64,000 bases of DNA, taken from an uncultured Prevotellaceae bacterium. GTDB lineage: Bacteria > Bacteroidota > Bacteroidia > Bacteroidales > Bacteroidaceae. A program made the translations under genes and the position numbers. The notes under the pieces were generated by a model that searched no databases, was not told where the DNA came from, and was given only the letters and a program-made list of their open reading frames with translations. This document shows, one piece after another, positions 41,443 through 49,683 of this stretch (its first letter is position 1; every line of letters starts with the position of its first letter). The DNA lies in NCBI GenBank assembly GCA_902782305.1, contig CACZMV010000018.1, positions 1-64,000 on the forward strand, in the 5' to 3' direction.

Positions 41443-42465
41443 CTATTTGCTATTCTGCTTATAATACTTAATCAGTTTGGGAACGACCTCTTCAACAGTA
41501 CCTGTGATGACGTAGTCGGCGATGCGGTTGATAGGTGCATCGGGATCGCTGTTCACGCTGATGATGATGCCCGAATCCTGCATACCAGCGATGTGCTGAA
41601 TCTGTCCAGAGATACCGCAGGCGATGTACACCTTGGGGTGAACGGTAACACCAGTCTGACCAATCTGACGGTCGTGATCCAACCAGCCTGCATCAACAGC
41701 GGCACGAGAACCACCAACCTCACCATGCAGAACCTTTGCCAACTGGAACAGCATGTCGAAGTTCTCCTTAGAGCCCATACCATAACCACCGGCTACAACG
41801 ATAGGGGCACCCTTCAGGTTGTGTTTTGCAGCCTCCACGTGGTGATCCAGTACCTTCACTACGAAAGCCTCAGGGCTTACATACTTGCTTACCTCAGGAT
41901 AAACAACCTCCTTCTTGCACTCGCCATCGTAAAGAGCCTTCTGCATCACGCCAGAGCGTACAGTAGCCATCTGTGGACGGTGGTCGGGGTTAACGATGGT
42001 AGCTACGATGTTACCACCGAAGGCAGGACGAATCTGATAGAGCAGATTCTCATATACCTTATTATTTTTCTTATCCTCGAACGGACCAATCTCCAACTCT
42101 GTGCAGTCGGCAGTCAGACCAGAGGTCAGCGATGATGACACACGAGGGCCGAGGTCACGACCGATCACGGTAGCACCCATCAGACAGATCTGCGGCTGCT
42201 CCTCCTTAAAGAGGTTAACCAGAATATCAGTGTGGGGAGCTGAGGTGTAAGGGAACAGGTCCTTAGCGTCGAAAACAAACAGCTTATCAACACCGTAAGG
42301 CAGAATCTGGTCCTCAACCTTACCCTTAATGCCAGTACCAGCAACAATGGCATGGAGTTCCACCTTCAGTTCATTGGCGAGCTTGCGACCCTTGGTCAGC
42401 AGCTCCTGAGATACTTCCTGTACCTGAGTACCTTCAATTTCGCAATATACAAATACGTTATTCAT
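41443..42465 (-). CDS. etfA: electron transfer flavoprotein alpha subunit
   Basis: 340 residues. N-terminal MNNVFVYCEIEGTQVQEV, C-terminal FAD domain with GGSRAAVDAGWLDHDRQIGQTG, YIACGISGQIQHIAGM and ISVNSDPDAPINRIADY, the complete EtfA signature. It carries FAD that takes electrons from the neighbouring acyl-CoA dehydrogenase. Its partner EtfB (42560-43346) is damaged in this sequence, which would leave the pair non-functional unless another EtfB exists. The stop lies in a short A/T-rich repeat. Confidence 0.95.
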   Translation of the reverse strand: MNNVFVYCEIEGTQVQEVSQELLTKGRKLANELKVELHAIVAGTGIKGKVEDQILPYGVDKLFVFDAKDLFPYTSAPHTDILVNLFKEEQPQICLMGATVIGRDLGPRVSSSLTSGLTADCTELEIGPFEDKKNNKVYENLLYQIRPAFGGNIVATIVNPDHRPQMATVRSGVMQKALYDGECKKEVVYPEVSKYVSPEAFVVKVLDHHVEAAKHNLKGAPIVVAGGYGMGSKENFDMLFQLAKVLHGEVGGSRAAVDAGWLDHDRQIGQTGVTVHPKVYIACGISGQIQHIAGMQDSGIIISVNSDPDAPINRIADYVITGTVEEVVPKLIKYYKQNSK

Positions 42466-42485
42466 AATTTCAATTCATAATTAAT

Positions 42486-42503
42486 AATTCATAATGCATA
42501 ATT
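42486..42503. repeat. short A/T-rich interspersed repeat
   Basis: Exact reverse complement of 20251-20268; a second imperfect copy follows at 42521-42550. Fills the etfB-etfA gap. Confidence 0.7.
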
Positions 42504-42559
42504 GTTTCATGTTCAGCGCTGCCTAATTATGAATTATGCATTAAGCATTATGCATTGCA

Positions 42560-43346
42560 TCAGCCAATGATTTTCTCTTCCAACAATTCTTTGATCATTC
42601 CCTCGATATCAGCATCAGAAGCCGTCAAAGTCTTCGACTCCTTAGCCTGGAACACGATGTTCTTGATGGTCTTCACCTTCGTGGGTGAGCCACTCAGACC
42701 GCACTGGTTTACATCGCCATCCACATCGGCAACACTCCACTGATTCAGATTCAGCTCAGGGCGCTCCTCATACAGATAGTCGTAGGGTGTACCTTCAGCA
42801 GGACGCTCCATAGGACAGGTAGCGCGCTTGTACTTCATCACTAGTTTGGCATTCTGGGGACGACAGGGAGCAGCGCTTCCGTTAACGGTAATCACTACGG
42901 GCAGGGGAGCCTCTACAGTCTCCACGCCACCGTCGATCACGCGCTTGATGGTAGCCTTACCATCCTTTACTGACAGAACCTCCTCAGCATAAGTAACCTG
43001 ATTGAGACCCAGTTTCTGAGCCACCTGCGGACCTACCTGCGCTGTATCACCATCGATAGCCTGACGACCACCGATAACGATGTCTACGTCGCCAATCTTC
43101 TTGATGGCAGTAGCTAGCGCATAAGAAGTAGCGAGGGTGTCAGCACCTGCGAAGAGACGGTCGGTCAGCAACCAACCAGTATCAGCGCCACGATAAAGTC
43201 CCTGACGGATAATCTCACCTGCACGTGGAGGACCCATCGTGAGGATTGGCTGCACGATTCACAGTTCCTTCTGCGGTCATGGCGTCCTTACCCACATTTC
43301 TGGTGTCTGGCACTTGCTTGGCCAGCACAACGATTTTTAAAGCCAT
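42560..43346 (-). pseudogene. etfB: electron transfer flavoprotein beta subunit, internal deletion and frameshift
   Basis: The - strand frame from the ATG at 43346 reads MALKIVVLAKQVPDTRNVGK, then DAMTAEGTVNRAA, and hits a stop soon after. The rest of EtfB (ILTMGPPRAGEIIRQGLYRG onwards, GGRQAIDGDTAQVGPQVA, to the end at 42560) continues in a different frame from about 43252. Compared with the family about 30 residues between NRAA and ILTM are missing, including the NPxDxxALE loop that helps bind AMP. Deletion length is not a multiple of three. It could be a real mutation or an assembly error; a caller would report only a shorter ORF from a GTG at 43255. Confidence 0.85.
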
Positions 43347-43387
43347 AAATTATATATATAAATAATGTGTATCTTGAAAATCGGGTG

Positions 43388-43395
43388 CAAAGGTA
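43388..43395 (-). promoter_or_regulatory. etfB operon promoter
   Basis: TACCTTTG on the - strand, about 41 bases before the ATG at 43346. Confidence 0.65.
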
Positions 43396-43581
43396 GTGCT
43401 TTTTGGGGAGATGACCAAACAAAATGCACAAAAATAGCCGATTTGTGCACAGAACCTCATGTTTGTGCAATTAATAAGTTCTCCAAAGGCTTTTCTCTTG
43501 CATAACAACGAGTTAGCGACGGTTAACTATTTTTTGCATATAAAACTTAGATAAAAGTGTATGTAGTTCGTGGAATTTTTG

Positions 43582-43589
43582 TACCTTTG
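43582..43589 (+). promoter_or_regulatory. nrdD promoter
   Basis: TACCTTTG, about 120 bases before the nrdD ATG, leaving a long leader with repeats. Confidence 0.65.
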
Positions 43590-43711
43590 CAGTCGAATCG
43601 AGTTTACCAAAACGGGAAACTTTTTGTGATTCGAAAATCAAAAAGTTGTCCAAAACGGAAAACTTTAACCGGATTTCGAGAGCAATAACTAAATAAAATT
43701 AGAGACATACA

Positions 43712-45811
43712 ATGGAAATTAAAAATTTCACAATTACGAAGCGTGACGGTTCTAAAGACCAGTTTTCGTTAGACAAAATCATGAATGCTATCGTAAAAGC
43801 ATTCGAGAGCGTGAATGTTCCTGCTGACCTTGGAACAATTTCAAAAATTCTCAGCCACCTGGATATCAAGGACGATATCACGGTTGAGGACATTCAGAAC
43901 CAAGTAGAAGAAGCTTTGATGCGCGAAGGCTTCTATAAGGTGGCTAAATCATTCATGCTCTATCGTCAGGCTCACACCGAGGATCGTGAGACGTTGGCTA
44001 AGTTGCAGTTCCTGTCCGACTACATGGAGTCTGCCAATGCAGCAACCTCTTCGAAGTTCGATGCCAACGCCAATGTTGAGCATAAGAACATTGCCACATT
44101 GATTGGCGAGTTGCCCAAGTCTAACTTCATCCGTTTGAACCGTCGTCTGCTAACCGAGCGTATCAAGAAGATGTATGACAAGGAATTGGCCGACCAGTAC
44201 ATCGACTTGCTCACCCACCACTTTATATATAAGAACGACGAGACCTCATTGGCTAACTATTGTGCCTCTATCACCATGTACCCCTGGCTTATCAGTGGTA
44301 CGACAGCTATTGGTGGCAACTCTACAGCTCCCACCAACCTGAAGTCGTTTGCCGGTGGTTTCATCAACATGGTGTTCATGGTCAGCTCTATGCTCGCTGG
44401 TGCTTGTGCTACCCCAGAGTTCTTGATGTACATGAACTACTTCATCGGCAAGGAATATGGCAAGGACTATTGGCAGCATCCTGATCAGCAGGCCGACCTC
44501 TCGCTGAAGAAGCGCACCATCGACAAGGTCATCACCGATTATTTCGAGCAGATTGTCTATTCGCTGAACCAGCCCACTGGTGCACGTAACTATCAGGCTG
44601 TGTTCTGGAATGTGGCCTATTACGACAAGTACTATTTCGACAGCATCTTTGGCGAGTTCTATTTCCCTGATGGCTCACAGCCCGACTGGGAGGGACTTTC
44701 TTGGTTGCAGAAGCGCTTTATGAAGTGGTTCAACCACGAGCGTACCAAGACCCTGCTGACCTTCCCTGTAGAGACAATGGCTCTGTTGGTTGACGAGAAT
44801 GGCGAGTGCAAGGATAAGGAGTGGGGCGATTTCACGGCTGAGATGTATTCTGAAGGTCACTCGTTCTTCACCTATATGAGTAACAATGCCGACTCGCTGA
44901 GCTCATGCTGTCGTCTGCGCAACGAGATTACTGACAACGGCTTCAGCTATACGTTGGGTGCTGGTGGCGTGTCAACTGGTTCCAAGTCTGTGCTTACCAT
45001 CAACCTGAACCGTTGCATCCAGTATGCCGTTAACCACAAGAAGGATTATCTGGAGTATCTGGGCGAGATTATCGACCTCTGCCACAAGGTTCAGTTGGCT
45101 TACAACGAGAACTTGAAGGAGTTGCAGTCTCATGGCATGTTGCCATTGTTCGATGCTGGTTACATCAATATTGCTCGTCAGTATCTCACCATTGGTATCA
45201 ATGGATTGGTAGAGGCTGCAGAGTTCATGGGCCTGAAGATTACACCTAATGAGGAATACAAGAAGTTCGTGCAGGGCATCCTCGGCCTGATTGAGAAGTA
45301 CAACAAGCAGTATCGTACGAAGGACGTGATGTTCAACTGCGAGATGATTCCTGCTGAGAACGTAGGTGTAAAGCACGCCAAGTGGGACCGTGAGGATGGT
45401 TACTTCGTACCTCGCGACTGCTACAACAGCTATTTCTATGTGGTTGAGGATGACTCTTTGAGCGTTATCGACAAGTTCAAGCTGCATGGTGCACCTTATA
45501 TCGAGCATCTCACCGGTGGTTCGGCACTGCACATGAACCTGGAGGAGCATCTCTCTAAGCAGCAGTATCTGCACCTGCTGAAGGTGGCTGCACAGGAAGG
45601 TTGCAACTATTTCACATTCAACATTCCCAACACCGTCTGCAACGAATGTGGACATATTGACAAGCGTTATCTGCATGAGTGTCCTCACTGCCACTCCAAG
45701 AATGTGGATTACATGACTCGCATCATCGGTTATCTGAAGCGTGTCTCTAATTTCTCACAGGCTCGCCAAGAGGAAGCCGCACGTCGTTACTACGCTAACG
45801 CTAAGAAGTAA
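43712..45811 (+). CDS. nrdD: anaerobic ribonucleoside-triphosphate reductase (class III)
   Basis: 699 residues. N-terminal ATP-cone (KRDGSKDQFSLDKIMNAI, VEDIQNQVEEALM), 10-stranded barrel core with thiyl-forming cysteines (SLSSCCRLRNEI), zinc-binding CNECGHIDKRYLHECPHC at about 640-660, and the glycyl-radical loop TRIIGYLKRVSNF at the C-terminus. It makes dNTPs without oxygen, using a radical put on the glycine by NrdG, encoded 2 bases downstream. A full-length example, consistent with a strict anaerobe. Confidence 0.97.
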   Translation: MEIKNFTITKRDGSKDQFSLDKIMNAIVKAFESVNVPADLGTISKILSHLDIKDDITVEDIQNQVEEALMREGFYKVAKSFMLYRQAHTEDRETLAKLQFLSDYMESANAATSSKFDANANVEHKNIATLIGELPKSNFIRLNRRLLTERIKKMYDKELADQYIDLLTHHFIYKNDETSLANYCASITMYPWLISGTTAIGGNSTAPTNLKSFAGGFINMVFMVSSMLAGACATPEFLMYMNYFIGKEYGKDYWQHPDQQADLSLKKRTIDKVITDYFEQIVYSLNQPTGARNYQAVFWNVAYYDKYYFDSIFGEFYFPDGSQPDWEGLSWLQKRFMKWFNHERTKTLLTFPVETMALLVDENGECKDKEWGDFTAEMYSEGHSFFTYMSNNADSLSSCCRLRNEITDNGFSYTLGAGGVSTGSKSVLTINLNRCIQYAVNHKKDYLEYLGEIIDLCHKVQLAYNENLKELQSHGMLPLFDAGYINIARQYLTIGINGLVEAAEFMGLKITPNEEYKKFVQGILGLIEKYNKQYRTKDVMFNCEMIPAENVGVKHAKWDREDGYFVPRDCYNSYFYVVEDDSLSVIDKFKLHGAPYIEHLTGGSALHMNLEEHLSKQQYLHLLKVAAQEGCNYFTFNIPNTVCNECGHIDKRYLHECPHCHSKNVDYMTRIIGYLKRVSNFSQARQEEAARRYYANAKK

Positions 45812-45813
45812 TC

Positions 45814-46299
45814 ATGCTGAAGTACGTCAATACAGGCATTGTGTTCCAGGAGATACCCGACGAGACGACATTGGCTATCAACATATCCAATTGTCCTTGT
45901 CATTGTCCGGGCTGTCACAGCCATTACCTTTGGGAGGATATCGGGCTCCCCTTGGACATAGATGCCATCGATCAGTTCGTCGATCAGTATGGTACCGACA
46001 TCACCTGCATTTCCTTTATGGGTGGTGATGCCGATCCGAAGGCTGTCAATGCGCTGGCTCAGTATATCCACGAGTTCCATCCGCAATTCCATGTAGCTTG
46101 GTACAGTGGTCGCCTGCGCATTCCGTCTGTAGTCAATAAGGCCGATTTCGACTACATCAAGGTTGGTCCTTACATCAAGCATCTGGGCCCGTTGAAGTCG
46201 CCCACCACCAACCAACGACTCTATCGCCGACAGGAAGATGGCAGTTTCGAAGACATTACCTATCGTTTCTGGCGCCAGCAAGTGGGTAGGTTAGCATAA
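45814..46299 (+). CDS. nrdG: anaerobic ribonucleotide reductase-activating protein
   Basis: 161 residues. Radical-SAM CX3CX2C motif in NISNCPCHCPGCHSHYLW near residues 29-37, then CISFMGGDADPKAVN and FDYIKVGPYIKHLG. It cleaves SAM and installs the glycyl radical on NrdD. Starts 2 bases after the nrdD stop. A hairpin terminator follows. Confidence 0.96.
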   Translation: MLKYVNTGIVFQEIPDETTLAINISNCPCHCPGCHSHYLWEDIGLPLDIDAIDQFVDQYGTDITCISFMGGDADPKAVNALAQYIHEFHPQFHVAWYSGRLRIPSVVNKADFDYIKVGPYIKHLGPLKSPTTNQRLYRRQEDGSFEDITYRFWRQQVGRLA

Positions 46300-46303
46300 C
46301 AGT

Positions 46304-46332
46304 AAAGGGGATCGCAAATCGCGACCCCCTTT
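46304..46332. terminator. terminator, shares its stem with 48127-48157
   Basis: AAAGGGGATCGC pairs with GCGACCCCCTTT with one mismatch. Works for nrdDG on + and perhaps for the permease on -. The core is the same as at 48127-48157. Confidence 0.85.
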
Positions 46333-46334
46333 AT

Positions 46335-46364
46335 CATTCACTATTCACTGTTCACTATTTCACT
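46335..46364. repeat. 7-mer tandem repeat (ATTCACT-like)
   Basis: Four imperfect units of ATTCACT between nrdG and the permease; non-coding, in character similar to the (AAGTTCA) repeat in rnr. Confidence 0.6.
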
Positions 46365-46375
46365 AGCGAAGCGCC

Positions 46376-47689
46376 TCACTTCGTCCTTTTGTACGTTCTG
46401 TATCCGTAGACAATGATAACCAGGAAACAGAACAGCGGCAATATGAATGAGATGTTGACAGCAGGCATGTCGAACAGCGTCTGCTGGTCAATGATGCTGG
46501 CTTGGAATGGAGGAAGCACACTGCCGCCCAGAATTGCCATAATCAAGCCTGCTGCTCCAAACTTGGCATCGTCGCCTAGTCCTTGCAGGGCGATACCATA
46601 GATGGTTGGGAACATTAGCGACATGCAAGCTGAAATGGCTACCAAGCAGTAGAGTCCCATACGTCCGTCGATGAAGATGACGCCCAGTGTCAGCACCGTG
46701 CCCACCGTTGCCAGAATGCCCAGCAGAGCACCCGCATTGATGTATTTCAGGAAGTAGGTGCAGATAAAGCGGCTGGTCACGAAGATGGCCATTGCTATGA
46801 TGTTATATCGCTGCGACGTCACCTCTGCGTCAATCTCCGACATTCCCTCGTTCATCAACACGCGCGTACCATATTGTATAATAAACGTCCAGCACATAAT
46901 CTGAACACCCACATAGAAGAACTGGGCTATCACTCCCTCGCGATAGTAGTCTATCTTGCAGATGCGCTTCAGCGTAGCCAATGGGTGCACATCATGATTC
47001 TTGTCAGCATTATGCGGCATCTTGGTGAAGTAAATCACGAGGAACATCAGTGCTATCACCGCTCCGATAATCAGGTAGGGCGTAATCAGCACGCTCAGGT
47101 CGCTGTCTCGCATCGCAGCAAACTCTGTATCGCTCAGCAAGGCACGCTCCTCCGTTGAGGCTGGGTTCAACTTAGCTTGGATAAAGTTCATGGCTACATA
47201 CATGCCACACAGCGAACCCATGGGGTTGAAGCACTGTGCCAGATTCAGTCGGCGCGTACTCGTCTCCTCCTCACCCATCGAGAGGATATAGGGGTTACAG
47301 CTGGTCTCCAGGAACGACAATCCGCAGGTCAAGATGAAGTAAGCCACGAGGAACGGATAATACATGCCAGTCATCGAGGCAGGCAGAAACAGCAGGGCGC
47401 CCACAGCATACAGTCCTAAGCCCATCAGCACACCTGCCTTATACGAATATTTGCGGATAAACATAGCGGCAGGGAAAGCCATGGCGAAGTAGCCGCCATA
47501 GAAAGCCACCTGCACCAAAGCACCATCCGTCACGCTCATGCGGAAAATCTTCGAGAACGCCTTCACCATCGGATTGGTGATGTCGTTGGCAAAGCCCCAC
47601 AGGGCGAAACAGGAAGTTACGAGGATAAAAGGAATGAGGTAGCTCACCCCGTCTTTAGAAATAATTGACTGATTATTTTCTTTGTTCAT
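46376..47689 (-). CDS. sugar MFS permease, FucP-like (L-fucose:H+ symporter family)
   Basis: 437 residues, 12 membrane helices. GFANDITNPMVKAFSKIF in the first loop, QVAFYGGYFAMAFPAAMF in helix 2, FLETSCNPYILSMGEEE in helix 5 and MFPTIYGIALQGLGDDAKFG match the FucP/FHS branch of the major facilitator superfamily. Acidic residues in helix 1-2 fit proton coupling. Substrate could be fucose, glucose, galactose or N-acetylglucosamine. Its promoter (47725-47732) lies just beside copy 2 of the composite repeat element. Confidence 0.9.
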   Translation of the reverse strand: MNKENNQSIISKDGVSYLIPFILVTSCFALWGFANDITNPMVKAFSKIFRMSVTDGALVQVAFYGGYFAMAFPAAMFIRKYSYKAGVLMGLGLYAVGALLFLPASMTGMYYPFLVAYFILTCGLSFLETSCNPYILSMGEEETSTRRLNLAQCFNPMGSLCGMYVAMNFIQAKLNPASTEERALLSDTEFAAMRDSDLSVLITPYLIIGAVIALMFLVIYFTKMPHNADKNHDVHPLATLKRICKIDYYREGVIAQFFYVGVQIMCWTFIIQYGTRVLMNEGMSEIDAEVTSQRYNIIAMAIFVTSRFICTYFLKYINAGALLGILATVGTVLTLGVIFIDGRMGLYCLVAISACMSLMFPTIYGIALQGLGDDAKFGAAGLIMAILGGSVLPPFQASIIDQQTLFDMPAVNISFILPLFCFLVIIVYGYRTYKRTK

Positions 47690-47724
47690 GAGTCTGGTAG
47701 ATTAGTAATACTCTAAAAAGCGTT

Positions 47725-47732
47725 GCAAATGT
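47725..47732 (-). promoter_or_regulatory. promoter of the FucP-like permease
   Basis: TACATTTG on the - strand, 35 bases before the ATG at 47689. Confidence 0.55.
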
Positions 47733-47781
47733 AGTAAATAAAAACGAAAGCCTCATCTCATTTGCATTATTTAACCTTTTT

Positions 47782-47971
47782 AGTCCGTCCTTACGGACTG
47801 CCAGTCCGAACGGGACGGACTGAGAGTTCGCTCACTACGGACTAAAAATATGTATTAGTTGGAAAAGAAACTCTCTAGAATAAGGAATCTTAGGGATTAC
47901 TTTCGGAGTAACATAAATTACTTTCGGACTATTTTAATTTCTATTCGGAGTAATTGAAATTACTTCTGGAG
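47782..47971. repeat. composite repeat element, copy 2 (inverted)
   Basis: Hairpins first: AGTCCGT/ACGGACT at 47782-47799, AGTCCG/CGGACT at 47803-47821, and a weaker AGTTCG/CGGACT pair at 47825-47843. Then the 21-base periodic units on the other strand, with TTCGGAG-type cores ending at 47908, 47929, 47950 and 47971. Unit-specific features of copy 1 are kept (unit 2 has TAGAAA, unit 3 starts with G), so the two copies share descent. The spacer between the parts is 49 bases here against 129 in copy 1. Confidence 0.85.
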
Positions 47972-48126
47972 AATGGGCACTTTCCTGAAGAGAGAAAAAA
48001 CTCCTCGCGCTTTACAGTGCAGGGAGGCCATAATGTCTAACTTTCATATTATTATTTTATTAACTAAACCTCACATAAAGCTTATGAGAGTTTCTCCTAA
48101 CCTGTGGCTCAAATGCCGCTAGACAG

Positions 48127-48157
48127 AAAAGGGGGTCGCAAATCGCGACCCCCTTTT
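48127..48157. terminator. terminator of the TonB/ExbBD operon
   Basis: AAAAGGGGGTCGC pairs with GCGACCCCCTTTT, loop AAATC. It ends the - strand operon 26 bases after the TPR gene. Same core as 46304-46332. Confidence 0.9.
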
Positions 48158-48182
48158 CATTGTATGCTTCGTGTGAGCGAAA

Positions 48183-49610
48183 TTACTTGGTACCCATTAC
48201 CTGAGTGGCAATCTGGTTCTCTGGATCGATAACCAGCATCTTAGCTGCATACTCTTTGGCAGTCTCCTTATCGTCCTTCTGGATGAAGTAGTAAGAGATG
48301 AGGTAGTGGTAGCTCTCCTTCAGACGTGCTTTCTCAGTATTGTCGAGGTCGGTCTTAGGACCGATGAGCTCAACGAGCTTCTCGTAGAATGGCTTAGCCA
48401 ATCCCTTTGACTGATCGGGGTCCAGCTGACCGTTTACACGGGCACGCATGAAGGTGGCATATTCTGCGGCGTTCTCGTACTTCTGAGCAAGGTCGGCATA
48501 GGTCTCATCGGCCATCTTGAAAGCTTCTGTTTGTTCATTATCTTTCAAGGTAGAACCGTGCTGCATGTGCAAGCTAGCCAGAGCAGCGAGGTCGTTGGCT
48601 GTAGGCTTATCCATGCTGGCGAGATAGTCCTTGTAATGCTTGATGGCATTGGGGAAGTCGTCCATGTCGCGGTAAGCGTCAGAGAGCTGCTTAACAACAC
48701 CAGCGCGCTTTGCCTTGTTGTCCATATCTTCCTGCTTCAGAGCCAGCTCGTACATCTCGATGGCCTTCTGGGGCTGCTTGGCACCAATCAGGGCGTTGCC
48801 ATAGTAGGTGTAGTCATAATATGAGAACTTGGCTGAGTCAGACTTGTTGAACAGAGCGTCGGCATACATCAAAGCGTCGTCGAAGTTCTTCAGCTCAGTG
48901 CTGTTGAAGAAGGCCAGACGGTTGAAGGCAGCATGACGAGGATTCTTAGAGAGACCGAACTTGGCAACCTCAAGGGCCTTGTCGTACTTCTGCTTGAAGA
49001 AGGCAGACATAGCGTAGTCGCTCAGGTCGCGCTCTTCCATCTTAGACATGTCGGCCTTGTCGTAAGCAGCCAGCGCCTTGTCGAACTCGTTAGACATATA
49101 ATAGATACGTCCGGCCAGAGCGTCAACGGCAATGTCAGGACGCTGCTGGCGAAGCTCGTTCAGCTTGGCAACAGCACCAGCGGGGCTGATCTTACGATAA
49201 ACGTTGGCATACTTGTAGTAGGCATCTGGATTCTTAGGATCTACATAGATAGCCTGCTCGTACTGTGCAGCTGCACCACCACCATTGTCAGAGATGGCCT
49301 CGATGTCGCCCAACAGAATGAAGGCAGGGGCGCACTTGTTCTTGCTGGCCTGCAGTGCGTATTCGGCATATACCTTTGCATTGGCAGTGTCTTTAACGTT
49401 CAAGAACTCGCGTCCGAAGGCTACCAGATTGTCAGCATTCTTCTTGTTAGCCTTGTAGAAAGGCTTCATCTGCTTGTCGAGATCGGCGGGTTTGTTACTA
49501 ATGATTTTCTTTACGGCATCAACGTCGGCCTTTGAGCCGTCCTGTGCCAGGGCTGCTGTGCTGAAACCTGCCAGCAGTGCAGCGGTGAATAAATATTTAA
49601 TTGCTTTCAT
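48183..49610 (-). CDS. secreted tetratricopeptide-repeat protein
   Basis: 475 residues. Signal peptide MKAIKYLFTAALLAGFSTAALA. The mature part is a run of TPR-like helical pairs (NKCAPAFILLGDIEAISDN, DPKNPDAYYKYANVYRKI, SDAYRDMDDFPNAIKHYKDY and others), so a periplasmic scaffold. Last gene of the operon with exbB-exbD-exbD-tonB-pstS-like. Similar TPR genes follow tonB systems in other Bacteroidetes; the exact role is unknown but probably concerns the Ton complex or its cargo. Confidence 0.88.
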   Translation of the reverse strand: MKAIKYLFTAALLAGFSTAALAQDGSKADVDAVKKIISNKPADLDKQMKPFYKANKKNADNLVAFGREFLNVKDTANAKVYAEYALQASKNKCAPAFILLGDIEAISDNGGGAAAQYEQAIYVDPKNPDAYYKYANVYRKISPAGAVAKLNELRQQRPDIAVDALAGRIYYMSNEFDKALAAYDKADMSKMEERDLSDYAMSAFFKQKYDKALEVAKFGLSKNPRHAAFNRLAFFNSTELKNFDDALMYADALFNKSDSAKFSYYDYTYYGNALIGAKQPQKAIEMYELALKQEDMDNKAKRAGVVKQLSDAYRDMDDFPNAIKHYKDYLASMDKPTANDLAALASLHMQHGSTLKDNEQTEAFKMADETYADLAQKYENAAEYATFMRARVNGQLDPDQSKGLAKPFYEKLVELIGPKTDLDNTEKARLKESYHYLISYYFIQKDDKETAKEYAAKMLVIDPENQIATQVMGTK

Positions 49611-49683
49611 AATTCTTTTTGTATATGATTCAACTTATATTTCTCTATTGTTTGACGTTTGACACGTGATTTTGTTTCTGATT

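Larger units (their letters stand above)
43347..43711. other. divergent etfB/nrdD promoter region
   Basis: 365 non-coding bases. Contains the etfB box (43388-43395, -), the nrdD box (43582-43589, +) and an nrdD leader of about 120 bases with a direct repeat CCAAAACGG (43607 and 43650) and an imperfect stem AACTTTTT/AAAAAGTT (43618-43646). No gene seen. Confidence 0.6.
47690..48182. other. 493-base non-coding region with composite repeat copy 2
   Basis: Contains the permease promoter, the composite element (47782-47971), about 150 bases without recognised features and the terminator at 48127-48157. No gene seen. Confidence 0.6.

Noticed and set aside
43590..43711. Cobalamin riboswitch or NrdR box before nrdD
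   Set aside because: No B12-box-like or NrdR-box-like sequence was visible; only direct repeats and a weak stem.
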